A stretch of 28,117 nucleotides of DNA from an uncultured Mycoplasmatota bacterium (GTDB taxonomy: Bacteria; Bacillota_I; Bacilli_A; RF39; UBA660), in contig CAMMYS010000014.1 of NCBI GenBank assembly GCA_946528555.1, forward strand, positions 1-28,117, given 5' to 3'. The first letter of the stretch is position 1; the number at the start of each line of letters is the position of its first letter. A model generated the notes under the pieces. The model saw only the letters and a list, made by a program, of their open reading frames with translations. It made no database searches and was not told the DNA's origin. This document shows, one piece after another, positions 7,862 to 15,641 of the stretch. Both the position numbers and the translations under genes were made by a program.

Positions 7862-8074
7862 ATGGCAGAATTTTATAGAAGAAAAAAAGTATGTCAAATG
7901 TGTGCAGGTAAAACAGTTGATTACAAAGATGTAATGATTGTTTCTAAATATATTAATGAAAAAGGAAAAATCTTACCTAGAAGAATGACTGGTGCTTGTG
8001 CTAAACATCAAAGACATATTGCAAATCAAATTAAGAGAGCAAGATATATGGCTTTATTACCATATACAAAATAA
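7862..8074 (+). CDS. rpsR: 30S ribosomal protein S18, zinc-binding form
   Basis: S18 pairs with S6 on the 30S platform. The 70-residue protein has [14 protein letters not shown] and [21 protein letters not shown], all characteristic. Cys11, Cys14, Cys46 and His49 (CQMC and CAKH) form a likely zinc site, the C-plus version of the protein. It is the last gene of the operon. AAGGAGG precedes the ATG and a perfect terminator palindrome begins at the stop codon. Confidence 0.96.
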   Translation: MAEFYRRKKVCQMCAGKTVDYKDVMIVSKYINEKGKILPRRMTGACAKHQRHIANQIKRARYMALLPYTK

Positions 8075-8099
8075 TGATAGTTTAAACTATCATTTTTTT
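8073..8099 (+). terminator. Terminator of the rpsF-ssb-rpsR operon
   Basis: AATGATAG-TTTAAA-CTATCATT (8073-8094) is a perfect palindrome followed by seven T. It overlaps the rpsR stop codon. Confidence 0.85.
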
Positions 8100-8104
8100 A
8101 TGCA

Positions 8105-8134
8105 TAAAAAAACAGAAGATTTATCTTCTGTTTC
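8105..8134 (-). terminator. Terminator of the YugP-like peptidase gene
   Basis: AAACAGAAGAT and ATCTTCTGTTT form an 11-bp stem; on the minus strand it is followed by a run of T. The stop codon of the peptidase gene lies in the loop. Confidence 0.75.
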
Positions 8135-8795
8135 TACTTAATAAGAATAAACGTAATATTTGAGCAGCTGTAGCTACAAAACTAGCAACATAAGTTAAAG
8201 CAGCTGCTTTTAATACTTTATTTACACCTTTGCTATCTTGTTTATGTACAAAGCCAAGACTTTCTAATTGCTTTTTTGCTCTTGATGAAGCATTAAATTC
8301 AACAGGTAAAGTTACTAATTGAAATAATAAACTTACTGTCATTAATAACATACCTATATATAATAAATTACCTTGTCTTAATAAGAAACCTAATAAAACA
8401 AATATATATGATACTCTAGATGTAAGATTAACAGTAGGTACCATTGAAGATCTAAATCTTAAAAAACTGTATGCTTTCTTATCTTGGATTGCATGACCAC
8501 ATTCATGAGCAGCTACTGCTATAGCTGAAATAGATGTAGAATCATATATATCTTCAGATAAATTAATCATTTTTGTTTTAGGATTATAATGATCTGTTAA
8601 GAAACCATATGTTTTATTAACTTTAACATATGATATACCATTTCTTTCAAGTATTTTTTGAGCTACCTCACGACCAGTCATATTAACACTATTTTTAATT
8701 TTAGAATATTTATTATAATTATGTTTTACCTTATATTGAGCTATTAAAGGTAAAAATAAAATAATCATTATTAATATTAATTCTTCATAATACAT
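8121..8795 (-). CDS. YugP-like membrane zinc metallopeptidase
   Basis: This 224-residue protein belongs to the YugP family (zinc peptidase type 2). An N-terminal membrane helix (about 5-20) is followed by a soluble segment with LTDHYNPKTKMINLSEDIY. The zinc motif HECGH (97-101) matches HExxH, and EFNAS (166-170) probably supplies the third ligand. Two or three more membrane helices lie at about 128-165 and near 192-218. The physiological substrate of the family is not established. The gene is apparently monocistronic, with GGTGATGAT as ribosome binding site and a terminator overlapping its end. Confidence 0.9.
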   Translation of the reverse strand: MYYEELILIMIILFLPLIAQYKVKHNYNKYSKIKNSVNMTGREVAQKILERNGISYVKVNKTYGFLTDHYNPKTKMINLSEDIYDSTSISAIAVAAHECGHAIQDKKAYSFLRFRSSMVPTVNLTSRVSYIFVLLGFLLRQGNLLYIGMLLMTVSLLFQLVTLPVEFNASSRAKKQLESLGFVHKQDSKGVNKVLKAAALTYVASFVATAAQILRLFLLSRNRR

Positions 8796-8812
8796 ATATC
8801 ATCACCAAGATA

Positions 8813-8821
8813 ATTGTATCA
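8813..8821 (-). promoter_or_regulatory. Extended -10 of the YugP-like gene
   Basis: TGATACAAT on the minus strand, about 20 bases before the start codon. No -35 of quality is present. It resembles the TGATATAAT elements seen repeatedly in the window. Confidence 0.4.
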
Positions 8822-8835
8822 TATTTTACTGCACA

Positions 8836-8858
8836 AAAAAAGAATGCTTAGCATTCTT
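8836..8858 (-). terminator. Terminator of the YfcC-like transporter gene
   Basis: On the minus strand AAGAATGC pairs with GCATTCTT around a 3-base loop and is followed by seven T. Confidence 0.8.
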
Positions 8859-8862
8859 CCTT

Positions 8863-10299
8863 TTAGTAAACAAACATTGTAACTATAGTAGCTACAATTA
8901 CTAGTACGAATAATGATAGAACTAGTTTCCAAGATTTCTTAAGCCATTCTTTATAAGAAATTCCAAGGTAACTTAATCCTAAAGCTAACATTGCACTAGT
9001 TGGAGCTACAAACATTGTAACACCATAAATTCCTTGTGCTAATATAGCAACTGTTTCATTAGAAGCTCCTGTTGCAGCTATTTGTGGTATTGCATAATTA
9101 GCAACATATAGCATATCTACGTGTAATGCTGATCCAATAATCATTGTTAAAGTAGCAAAGAAAATATTAAATCCACTAGTAATCTTTAATAATAAATTAG
9201 CAAGTGTTGGATAGAACATTGTATTTCCTGCAAAATAGATAACAGCATAAATTGTCATTACTAAGAAAGCAGGTCTTAACATTTTTCTAGCACCATCAGC
9301 CATTACTTCAAATAGATTTTTAATTTTATAACGTAATCCTAAAATTAAAGTAGCTAATAAACACATTACTGACATTTCAGCATAATACCATTCTCCAAAT
9401 GGTGAAACAGTACCAAGAATTTTACTAAATATAGCAATATCTTTTGTACCATAATCAACACCAGTTGTTGTTATATGGAAATATGGAAGTTTGAATTCTG
9501 TAGATGTTAAAGTTTCTTTAAAATCACTGAATACTTTTACTCCAAATGTGTTTTCCCATGAAGTACAACCAAGGACTAATAATACAAATAATAATGAGAA
9601 TATAATGATTACAGGTGCTACTGAATATTTGTTAGATGATTTTTCACCAACAAACATATCATCTTCAATAGCTTTATCATTATTTTTTGCTCTTTTAGCT
9701 TTAGCTAAAAATACAAATTCAACTACTATAGCAAGAATTAATAAAACAATTTTAACAATTAATGCATTGCTTGAATCAGCTGCTATTAAATTATTAATAA
9801 TTCCTGTTGTGTTATATCCAGTAGTACTACCAATAGTACCAACTAGAATAGAACCAAATGTTGCTAATAATGCAGTAAATTTATCATAACCCATTGCTAA
9901 GATAACACTTATTAATAATGGAAAAAAGATAAATAATGCAAATCCATAATCAAATACTGAAGTAATAGTAGCGATTAAGAATGCAACACATAGTAAGAAT
10001 ATTAATTCAGAACCAGCAAATTTCTTAGCTATTTTTTCTACCCAAGCTCTATATTTACCAGTTTTACCAAGTACTTCATATAGTGCTCCAACTGATAATA
10101 TTAATAATAGAATTTGAATAAAATATTGAAATTCAAAAGTTCCAAAAAGTAGTTGCCAAAAATCAAAGAATCCTATGTTATACATTTCTAATTCTGAAAG
10201 ACTTCCATTAGAATAGTATGAAGCAGAGAAAATCCAAGTAGCAACTATTACTCCTAGTAGTATAAACATTACTATTTTGAATAATCCAGTTTTTTTCAT
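8863..10299 (-). CDS. YfcC/DcuC-like ion-transporter-superfamily permease
   Basis: This is a polytopic membrane protein of about 478 residues with around twelve hydrophobic segments. It begins with a short basic N-terminus and one helix. A large extracytoplasmic or loop segment separates two halves of the kind seen in the YfcC/DcuC/ArsB-NhaD type ion transporter superfamily. Repeated small-residue membrane turns such as TIGSTTGYNTTG and VAPTSAMLALGLSYLGISYKEW fit that group. The substrate cannot be read from sequence; amino acids, dicarboxylates or fatty acids are possible. An ATG at 10305 sits one base from the GGAGG, too close. The next ATG at 10299 is seven bases away and is preferred. Confidence 0.78.
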   Translation of the reverse strand: MKKTGLFKIVMFILLGVIVATWIFSASYYSNGSLSELEMYNIGFFDFWQLLFGTFEFQYFIQILLLILSVGALYEVLGKTGKYRAWVEKIAKKFAGSELIFLLCVAFLIATITSVFDYGFALFIFFPLLISVILAMGYDKFTALLATFGSILVGTIGSTTGYNTTGIINNLIAADSSNALIVKIVLLILAIVVEFVFLAKAKRAKNNDKAIEDDMFVGEKSSNKYSVAPVIIIFSLLFVLLVLGCTSWENTFGVKVFSDFKETLTSTEFKLPYFHITTTGVDYGTKDIAIFSKILGTVSPFGEWYYAEMSVMCLLATLILGLRYKIKNLFEVMADGARKMLRPAFLVMTIYAVIYFAGNTMFYPTLANLLLKITSGFNIFFATLTMIIGSALHVDMLYVANYAIPQIAATGASNETVAILAQGIYGVTMFVAPTSAMLALGLSYLGISYKEWLKKSWKLVLSLFVLVIVATIVTMFVY

Positions 10300-10321
10300 T
10301 TCCATTCCTCCTCAATTTATT

Positions 10322-10350
10322 ATTATATAAAAAAAAGACTCATATTACAA
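10322..10350 (-). promoter_or_regulatory. Promoter of the YfcC-like gene, inside the dusB terminator
   Basis: On the minus strand TTGTAA (10345-10350), a 17-base spacer and TATAAT (10322-10327). The -35 falls in the loop of the dusB terminator hairpin. Confidence 0.5.
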
Positions 10351-10370
10351 TAATTAATAAGTCTTTTTTA
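10331..10370 (-). terminator. Terminator of dusB with a large loop
   Basis: AAAAAAGACT and AGTCTTTTTT form the stem around a loop of about 20 bases; the minus strand continues in T. Confidence 0.65.
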
Positions 10371-10371
10371 A

Positions 10372-11358
10372 TTATTCTTCTAGGCTTTTTATATGATTTT
10401 TTAACATATCTATACATTCAAAAAATTCATTTTCATTTTTACAAATTGCAAATTTATTTTTTAATTCTTTTGTTCCAGGTATATTTTTTAAATATGCAAG
10501 AGCATGTGTCTTAATATCAAGTATTGCTTTTCTATCCCCTTCATTTTGTTTAATAAGATTATAATGTTTAACTATCATATTTAAAATATCTATATAACTA
10601 GGTTTGTCTATTATTTTATTATTTTCAACATATTCTAAACATTCTTTTATAAACCAAGGATTACCAATGACAGCTCTTCCTATCATAATAGCATCACAAT
10701 TTGTTTCATCTAACATTCTTTTAGCATCTTCAATAGTTCTAATATCTCCATTACCAATTACTGGAATATTAACACTTTCTTTAACTTTTTTAATATATGA
10801 CCAATCTGCAGAACCACTATATCCTTGTTCTCTTGTTCTTGGGTGAATAGCTATTGCACTAGCACCAGCTTTTTCTATTAGTTTAGCTACTTCTACACAA
10901 TTAATAGTATCATTATTCCACCCCAATCTTATTTTAACAGTTATAGGTGTATTTGTATTTTTAACTACATTTGAAACAATTTCATATATTTTTTGAGGAT
11001 TTTTAAGTAATCCAGATCCGGCTTGTGATTTAAGTGCAACTTTAGGAACAGGACATCCCATATTAATATCAATAATATCAGGATGAGAATGTTCTTCAAC
11101 AAATTTAGCAGCTTTAACAAAAGAATCAACATCACTACCAAATATTTGAATACTTATTGGTCTTTCATTATCATCTATACTTAACATATCTATTGTTTTT
11201 TTACTATTATAAACAATCCCCATTGTACTTATCATTTCAGAATAAATAAGACCACATCCCATTTCTTTTATGATAGTCCTATAACTTTTATTTGAAATGC
11301 CAGCCATTGGAGCTAAAACAATTCTATTATTAATTTTAACATTTCCTATTTTCCACAT
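10372..11358 (-). CDS. dusB: tRNA-dihydrouridine synthase (DusB type)
   Basis: This flavoenzyme reduces uridines in tRNA loops with NADPH. The 328-residue TIM-barrel protein starts with the typical [25 protein letters not shown] carries the catalytic Cys. [36 protein letters not shown] and VIGNGDIRT (FMN and tRNA contacts) follow, and then a helical C-terminal domain. A GAGG ribosome binding site precedes the ATG. The gene appears monocistronic between two minus-strand terminators. Confidence 0.94.
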   Translation of the reverse strand: MWKIGNVKINNRIVLAPMAGISNKSYRTIIKEMGCGLIYSEMISTMGIVYNSKKTIDMLSIDDNERPISIQIFGSDVDSFVKAAKFVEEHSHPDIIDINMGCPVPKVALKSQAGSGLLKNPQKIYEIVSNVVKNTNTPITVKIRLGWNNDTINCVEVAKLIEKAGASAIAIHPRTREQGYSGSADWSYIKKVKESVNIPVIGNGDIRTIEDAKRMLDETNCDAIMIGRAVIGNPWFIKECLEYVENNKIIDKPSYIDILNMIVKHYNLIKQNEGDRKAILDIKTHALAYLKNIPGTKELKNKFAICKNENEFFECIDMLKNHIKSLEE

Positions 11359-11375
11359 ATTTTTTCCTCATGCAT

Positions 11376-11404
11376 AATTTATCATTTTATATTATTTTTT
11401 TCAA
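11376..11404 (-). promoter_or_regulatory. Possible promoter of dusB
   Basis: On the minus strand TTGAAA (11399-11404), 17 bases, then TAAATT (11376-11381), a poor -10. It begins at the end of the upstream terminator. Confidence 0.35.
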
Positions 11405-11436
11405 TAAAAAAAGTTTTCTTTTTTGAAAACTTTTTA
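11405..11436 (-). terminator. Terminator of the exported Cys-pair repeat gene
   Basis: AAAAAGTTTTC pairs with GAAAACTTTTT around a six-T loop, with a T run on the minus strand. Confidence 0.75.
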
Positions 11437-12573
11437 TTCTATAGGTTTTGCTTCTTCAACAATTCTACAATTAATATTTTTTGATACTCCCATCCAAGTA
11501 AATGTATAACCATTGTTACTAGCATTTACATCAGGTATTTGACTATCACAACTTAATTTAGGAATTGATTCAACCCCATCTAGAATTGAAAGAGATAAAG
11601 TAGCTGTACTTCCTTCTTCAATTTCCATTTCATCTGTTCCTTGTGTAATAGCAAATTTTTCTTTTATAACAGAATCTTCTGAGTTAGTAATACGTATTGT
11701 ATATTTTTTAACTGTAGATTTAGTAAATTCTAAAGTACACTTTGTACTGTTAGTTAAAGAAGATATTGAAAAGTTATTACTTTCATAAGTAGCAACTTGA
11801 TTATTAGTACAAGTTATTTTAGATCCTTTTTTAAATTCATATCTATCTTGTGGATAAATAATATATGATAGGCTTTCACCATAATATTCTTCAGATTTAA
11901 TTTTTCCACCAACACAAGAGTTTTCACATTTACCATTTTTAACTGTTAATTCAAATGACATTTTCATTTGAGTAAATGTAACTTTACAAGCAACGTCACT
12001 ACTAACAGCACTTATTTTTAGAATATTTTTAGATGTGTCATACTTAGCAACTTTATCATTAGAACATTGTGAATCTAAAAATTCATATCCTACATCAGGA
12101 GTTATTTTAAATTCTCCATCTTTAAATCTTTCTACAAAGTAATTGTTATTTTCATCAGGAGTTCCTTTAATAACAGTTAATTTAACTTCATATTTAGATT
12201 TATTAAAATATAAACTACATTCTGAATCAATATCATCACTAGGTATGAATTTCCATTCATCATTATCAAATTCTCCAGTAACACCATTAGTACATTTATA
12301 CTCATCAAACTTATATAGAGGTTCTTCTTCAGTCTCATTTGTTTCATTAGTGTCTGTATTTTTTTTATTAGTAGGCATTTCACTAACTTCGACTCCCTCT
12401 AAATAATATTTATATTTAATATGTTTATCAACAATAGTTTCATTTTTAGTAGGTTTTTCAGGTTCATTTTGCTTGTTTTTATTAGTTGTATAACCTAGAT
12501 AAGTACACGCACATGACATAATAAAAAGAATTGCTACAAAAATAGTTATAGATTTTAATGATTTGTATGTCAT
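11434..12573 (-). CDS. Exported or membrane-anchored protein with four Cys-pair modules
   Basis: This 379-residue protein has an N-terminal hydrophobic segment (about 9-26) and a charged, Asn/Thr/Glu-rich linker (30-88). The rest is four repeats, each with two Cys about 25 residues apart (94/119, 170/196, 255/279, 342/369; an extra pair at 216/220). The second Cys is usually followed by x-[LV]-x-F. Between pairs are beta-rich stretches such as FKITPDVGYEF that recall InlB B-repeat or Ig-like surface modules. The hydrophobic end contains IMSC, which could be a weak lipobox. Function is unknown; a surface protein with one disulfide per module is the inference. A TTG at 12579 is in frame, but the ATG at 12573 fits AGGAG better. 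Confidence 0.75.
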   Translation of the reverse strand: MTYKSLKSITIFVAILFIMSCACTYLGYTTNKNKQNEPEKPTKNETIVDKHIKYKYYLEGVEVSEMPTNKKNTDTNETNETEEEPLYKFDEYKCTNGVTGEFDNDEWKFIPSDDIDSECSLYFNKSKYEVKLTVIKGTPDENNNYFVERFKDGEFKITPDVGYEFLDSQCSNDKVAKYDTSKNILKISAVSSDVACKVTFTQMKMSFELTVKNGKCENSCVGGKIKSEEYYGESLSYIIYPQDRYEFKKGSKITCTNNQVATYESNNFSISSLTNSTKCTLEFTKSTVKKYTIRITNSEDSVIKEKFAITQGTDEMEIEEGSTATLSLSILDGVESIPKLSCDSQIPDVNASNNGYTFTWMGVSKNINCRIVEEAKPIE

Positions 12574-12596
12574 AACCAACTCCTATTATATAAATA

Positions 12597-12625
12597 ATTG
12601 TATAATGTATTATTTTTAAAGTCAA
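12597..12625 (-). promoter_or_regulatory. Promoter of the Cys-pair repeat gene
   Basis: On the minus strand TTGACT (12620-12625), a 17-base spacer and TACAAT (12597-12602). Confidence 0.65.
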
Positions 12626-12677
12626 GGAATGAATATTAAAAATATGGTAAAAAAAGCATAAAATGGGCAAAAAACAT

Positions 12678-12706
12678 TTGACTTTTTATAATTCATTTTA
12701 TATAAT
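12678..12706 (+). promoter_or_regulatory. Promoter of the rplM-rpsI operon
   Basis: TTGACT (12678-12683), a 17-base spacer and TATAAT (12701-12706). It diverges from the promoter of the exported protein gene. Confidence 0.75.
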
Positions 12707-12708
12707 AG

Positions 12709-12747
12709 TCCCGGTACATTTTGAAGGAGATGCAATTTCTGTGGGAA
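12709..12747 (+). promoter_or_regulatory. L13-leader-like RNA element
   Basis: Just after the promoter, TCCC and GGGA close a compact element of about 40 bases containing GGTACATTTTGAAGGAGATG and an internal wobble hairpin GGAGA/TTTCT. Position and general layout fit the L13 leader described in Bacillota, which controls rplM-rpsI in response to free L13. The consensus is recalled only in part, so the identity is an inference. Confidence 0.5.
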
Positions 12748-12797
12748 AGAAAATCATAGTTGCAAATATGATGGCATTAAATTCAAAGAAGGGATAA
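12741..12797 (+). CDS. Possible 18-codon leader ORF before rplM
   Basis: GTG at 12741 opens a frame reading VGKKIIVANMMALNSKKG and ends with TAA seven bases before the rplM ATG. AAGGAG at 12724-12729 is 11 bases upstream, a little far. The end of the frame carries the AAGAAGGG that would serve rplM, so translation of the leader could be coupled to rplM. It overlaps the 3' edge of the L13-leader-like element. No homologue is known to me; chance is possible. Confidence 0.3.
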   Translation: MGKKIIVANMMALNSKKG

Positions 12798-12804
12798 TTA
12801 AAAT

Positions 12805-13236
12805 ATGAAAACATTTATGTTAAAAAAAGAAGAAGTTGAACATAAGTGGTATGTTATTGATGCAGAAGGAAAACCTCTAGGTAAAGTTGCTGCATTAGCT
12901 GCTCATGTATTGAGAGGAAAAAACAAACCAACTTATACACCTCATGTAGCATGTGGGGACAATGTAATTATTATTAATGCTGAAAAAGTTAAATTAACTG
13001 GAAATAAATTAAATGATAAGATGTATTATAATCATAGCGGATATCCAGGTGGATTAAGAGAAAGAAACGCTAAGACTATGATAGAAAAATATCCAGTTGA
13101 AATGGTAGAAAGAGCTGTTAAAGGAATGCTTCCAAAGACTACTTTAGGAAGACAAATGTTCAGACAATTATTTGTTTATGCAGGTACTGAACATAAACAT
13201 GAAGCTCAAAAACCAGAAAGTTTAGAGGTAAAGTAA
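12805..13236 (+). CDS. rplM: 50S ribosomal protein L13
   Basis: L13 is an early-assembling protein of the large subunit. The 143-residue length is standard. [60 protein letters not shown] and [16 protein letters not shown] are all family signatures. Its ribosome binding site AGGG lies about 11 bases upstream, weaker than those of its neighbours, which fits leader-based control. rpsI starts one base after its stop, so the two are translationally coupled. Confidence 0.97.
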   Translation: MKTFMLKKEEVEHKWYVIDAEGKPLGKVAALAAHVLRGKNKPTYTPHVACGDNVIIINAEKVKLTGNKLNDKMYYNHSGYPGGLRERNAKTMIEKYPVEMVERAVKGMLPKTTLGRQMFRQLFVYAGTEHKHEAQKPESLEVK

Positions 13237-13237
13237 T

Positions 13238-13633
13238 ATGGCAAAAGAAGAAAAATATACTGCTATAGGTAGAAGAAAAAGAAGTGTTGCTAAAGTAACT
13301 ATTACTAAAGGAACTGGTAAAATTACAGTTAATGATAAAGATGTTAATGAATATATGCCTTATGACACTTTAGTTATGGATTTAGTTCAACCACTTGAAT
13401 TAGTAGATGCTAAAGATAAATATGATATTAACGTAGTAGTTAAAGGTGGAGGATTCAGTGGACAAACTGGAGCTATCAGACTTGGAATTACAAGAGCTCT
13501 TATGTTAGCTAACCAAGAAAATAGACCTACACTTAAAGCTGCTGGTATGGTAACTCGTGATGCTAGAATTAAAGAAAGAAAGAAATATGGTCTTAAGAAA
13601 GCACGTAGAGCACCACAATTCAGTAAGAGATAA
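13238..13633 (+). CDS. rpsI: 30S ribosomal protein S9
   Basis: S9 contacts P-site tRNA through its C-terminal tail. The 131-residue protein shows AIGRRKRSVAKVTI, VVKGGGFSGQTGAIRLGITRAL, LKAAGMVTRDARIKERKKYG and ends with the basic RRAPQFSKR; the terminal Arg is the conserved tRNA-contacting residue. It starts one base after rplM, with a GAGG in the end of that gene, and is followed by a strong terminator. Confidence 0.97.
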   Translation: MAKEEKYTAIGRRKRSVAKVTITKGTGKITVNDKDVNEYMPYDTLVMDLVQPLELVDAKDKYDINVVVKGGGFSGQTGAIRLGITRALMLANQENRPTLKAAGMVTRDARIKERKKYGLKKARRAPQFSKR

Positions 13634-13636
13634 TAT

Positions 13637-13660
13637 AAAAAACCCATTATTGGGTTTTTT
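13637..13660 (+). terminator. Terminator of rplM-rpsI
   Basis: AAAAAACCCA pairs with TGGGTTTTTT around a 4-base loop; the arms are exact complements. Confidence 0.85.
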
Positions 13661-13715
13661 AATTTTATTAAATAGTGTAAATAAAAAATTATAATTAAAA
13701 GCAAATAATAAAAAA

Positions 13716-13724
13716 TGATATAAT
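13716..13724 (+). promoter_or_regulatory. Extended -10 promoter of the metallothionein-like gene
   Basis: TGATATAAT, an extended -10 without a good -35, about 30 bases before the start codon. Confidence 0.5.
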
Positions 13725-13756
13725 ATATTATAGTGTATGTTTTAAAGGAGGCAAAA

Positions 13757-13888
13757 ATGGAAAAGAAATGTAATTGTTCACCAGATTGTAAGTGTGGATG
13801 TCAAGAAGGAAAAAAGTGTACTTGCAAAGAAAAAGGTTGTTCAAAAGAATGTAAATGTGGGTGTCATAATAAAAAGAAAGAAAAATAG
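13757..13888 (+). CDS. Metallothionein-like Cys-rich mini-protein
   Basis: This 43-residue protein has 11 Cys (5, 7, 11, 13, 15, 21, 23, 28, 32, 34, 36), mostly as CxC pairs. Two near copies of the segment CKCGC (11-15 and 32-36) sit around CTC, and the ends are Lys-rich. The composition, CxC spacing and lack of aromatic residues are those of small metallothioneins, which bind Zn, Cu or Cd through thiolate clusters. AAAGGAGG lies seven bases before the ATG. The next gene's GGTGA ribosome binding site touches the TAG stop, so the two are likely one transcript. Family identity with named metallothioneins cannot be shown from sequence alone; the coding nature is well supported. Confidence 0.8.
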   Translation: MEKKCNCSPDCKCGCQEGKKCTCKEKGCSKECKCGCHNKKKEK

Positions 13889-13897
13889 GTGACTACT

Positions 13898-14320
13898 ATG
13901 AAAATATTTATAATTTGTAGTAAAAAGTTTTATTCAAAAATAGAAGATATAAGAAAAGTATTAGAAAAAAATGGACATACAATTGTATTACCTAATTGTT
14001 ATGATGAACCTGATACTGAAGAAAAAATGAAAAAATTAGGTAAAAAAGAACATCAAGAATTTAAAGATAGAATGTTTAAACAAAGTGAAGAAAGAATTAA
14101 TAGTATTGATGCTGTTTTAGTATTAAATTTTGATAAAGAAAAAGATGGACAAATCCTAAAAAACTATATAGGTGGAGCAACATTTTTAGAAATGTATGAA
14201 GCTTATAGAGCAAATAAAAAAATATTCCTATATAATGATATTCCCGAAGGAATGTTATATGATGAAATAGAAGGATTTGATCCAATTGTTATTAATGGGG
14301 ATTTAAATAAAATAAAATAA
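13898..14320 (+). CDS. Nucleoside 2-deoxyribosyltransferase-like protein
   Basis: This is a 140-residue cytosolic protein. It begins with a Rossmann-like strand MKIFIICSKKFY and a helix, then HTIVLPNCYDEP. A helical part with KKEHQEFKDRMFKQSEERI leads to the strand DAVLVLNFDKE, then NYIGGATFLEMYEAYRANK and KIFLYNDIPEG. This order is that of the nucleoside 2-deoxyribosyltransferase-like family common in Bacillota, where most members are unproven as enzymes. It could act on nucleosides or nucleotide-derived signals; the reaction is not known. A GTG at 13889 is in frame but part of the ribosome binding site, so the ATG at 13898 is used. Confidence 0.8.
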   Translation: MKIFIICSKKFYSKIEDIRKVLEKNGHTIVLPNCYDEPDTEEKMKKLGKKEHQEFKDRMFKQSEERINSIDAVLVLNFDKEKDGQILKNYIGGATFLEMYEAYRANKKIFLYNDIPEGMLYDEIEGFDPIVINGDLNKIK

Positions 14321-14342
14321 AGTCCATTTTTGGACTTTTTAA
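14317..14342 (+). terminator. Terminator after the deoxyribosyltransferase-like gene
   Basis: AAAGTCCA pairs with TGGACTTT around loop TTTT, followed by T; it starts at the stop codon. Confidence 0.8.
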
Positions 14343-14354
14343 TTTGTATTAAAA

Positions 14355-14363
14355 TGATATAAT
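14355..14363 (+). promoter_or_regulatory. Extended -10 promoter of hpt
   Basis: TGATATAAT about 35 bases before the hpt start, directly after the upstream terminator; no clear -35. Confidence 0.55.
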
Positions 14364-14397
14364 AATTATGTAAGATAATAAATAATGAAGGAGTGTT

Positions 14398-14916
14398 ATG
14401 GGAAAAATTAGAAAATTATTTGGTAAGAAAGAACTTGATGTTAGAGTAAAAGAAATATCTAAAGAACTATATAAGGAATATGGTAAAAAAGAAGTGGTAT
14501 TTATATGTACATTAAAAGGGGCAGTATTCTTTGCATGTGATTTATTAAAAAATTATAGGGGAAATGCTAGAATGGAATTTTTAAGAGCATCTAGTTATTC
14601 AGGTACTGAATCAACTGGAAAGATTGAATTAAATCTTTCTATATCAAAAGATAATATTGAAAACAAAGATGTAATAATTATTGAAGATATTGTTGATACA
14701 GGACGTACATTAAAGTTCTTAAAAGAATATATTAATGATATGAATCCAAGTTCATTAAAAATATGTACTTTACTTAATAAACCATCAAGAAGGGTAGTAG
14801 AAATAGATGCTGATTATGTTGGTTTTGAAATAGAAGATTTATTTGTAGTAGGATATGGACTTGATTATAATCAACAATATCGTAATTTACCATATATAGG
14901 TGTTATGGAAAAATAA
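14398..14916 (+). CDS. hpt: Hypoxanthine phosphoribosyltransferase
   Basis: This purine salvage enzyme transfers ribose 5-phosphate from PRPP to hypoxanthine or guanine. The 172-residue length is normal. ICTLKGAVFFACDL (36-49) contains the early PRPP loop and RASSYSGTEST (63-73) is the flexible loop. VIIIEDIVDTGRTL (92-105) is the PRPP-binding motif with the acidic pair E96/D97. VGFEIEDLFVVGYGLDYNQQYRNLPYIGV is the base-binding C-terminal part. AAGGAG precedes the ATG. No terminator separates it from gpmA, which has its own -10 element. Confidence 0.95.
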   Translation: MGKIRKLFGKKELDVRVKEISKELYKEYGKKEVVFICTLKGAVFFACDLLKNYRGNARMEFLRASSYSGTESTGKIELNLSISKDNIENKDVIIIEDIVDTGRTLKFLKEYINDMNPSSLKICTLLNKPSRRVVEIDADYVGFEIEDLFVVGYGLDYNQQYRNLPYIGVMEK

Positions 14917-14919
14917 TTA

Positions 14920-14928
14920 TGTTATAAT
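14920..14928 (+). promoter_or_regulatory. Extended -10 promoter of gpmA
   Basis: TGT-TATAAT immediately after the hpt stop codon, 27 bases before the gpmA start. Confidence 0.45.
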
Positions 14929-14954
14929 TATTTAGGTAATAGAAGGAGAACAAA

Positions 14955-15635
14955 ATGATAAAATTAGTTTTAGTTAGACACGGACAAAGTGCATGGAATT
15001 TAGAAAATAGATTTACAGGATGGACAGATGTAGATTTATCTGAGCAAGGTATAGAAGAAGCAAAAGAAGCAGGAAAAGTTTTAAAAGAAAATGGATATAC
15101 ATTTGATGTAGCATACACTTCAGTATTAAAAAGAGCAAATCATACTTTAGATTTAATATTAGATGAATTAGGAGAAAAAGATATTCCAATAAATAAACAT
15201 TGGAGATTAAATGAGAGACATTATGGTGCTTTACAAGGATTAAATAAAAAAGATACAGCTGATAAATATGGTGATGAACAAGTACATATTTGGAGAAGAA
15301 GTTACGATGTTCAACCACCAGCTCTAGATGATAATGATGAAAGATATTTAGATATGAAGAAAGATTATAAAGAATATATTCCTCATACTGAATGTTTAAA
15401 AGATACAGTTGAAAGAGTTATTCCATATTGGGAATCAGATATTTTACCAAGTTTAAAAGATAATAAAAAAGTAATAATAGTTGCTCATGGTAATAGTTTA
15501 AGAGGACTTATTAAATATTTAGATAATATATCTGATGATGAAATTGTTGGACTTGAGATTCCAACAGGAAATCCATTAGTTTATGAATTAGATGATAATT
15601 TTAAACCAATAAAACATTATTATCTAAAAAAGTAG
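14955..15635 (+). CDS. gpmA: 2,3-bisphosphoglycerate-dependent phosphoglycerate mutase
   Basis: This glycolytic enzyme interconverts 3- and 2-phosphoglycerate through a phosphohistidine. The 226 residues start with [20 protein letters not shown], in which His9 of RHG is phosphorylated. [16 protein letters not shown] holds the catalytic Glu region and [14 protein letters not shown] the second His. The C-terminus is slightly short for the family but complete. GAAGGAG precedes the ATG. A lipoprotein gene begins six bases after it. The window also holds a degenerate relative of the other, cofactor-independent mutase, so this is probably the working enzyme. Confidence 0.96.
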   Translation: MIKLVLVRHGQSAWNLENRFTGWTDVDLSEQGIEEAKEAGKVLKENGYTFDVAYTSVLKRANHTLDLILDELGEKDIPINKHWRLNERHYGALQGLNKKDTADKYGDEQVHIWRRSYDVQPPALDDNDERYLDMKKDYKEYIPHTECLKDTVERVIPYWESDILPSLKDNKKVIIVAHGNSLRGLIKYLDNISDDEIVGLEIPTGNPLVYELDDNFKPIKHYYLKK

Positions 15636-15641
15636 GTTTAT

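Noticed and set aside
9491..9889. A 132-codon plus-strand ORF
   Set aside because: It is antisense to the transporter gene and lacks a ribosome binding site; its length follows from the codon pattern of the true gene.
12143..12406. ORFs on both strands within the Cys-pair repeat gene
   Set aside because: Shadows of the exported protein gene with no ribosome binding site and low-complexity translation.
15013..15318. A 101-codon minus-strand ORF over gpmA
   Set aside because: Leu/Tyr/His-rich artificial translation opposite a clear enzyme gene.
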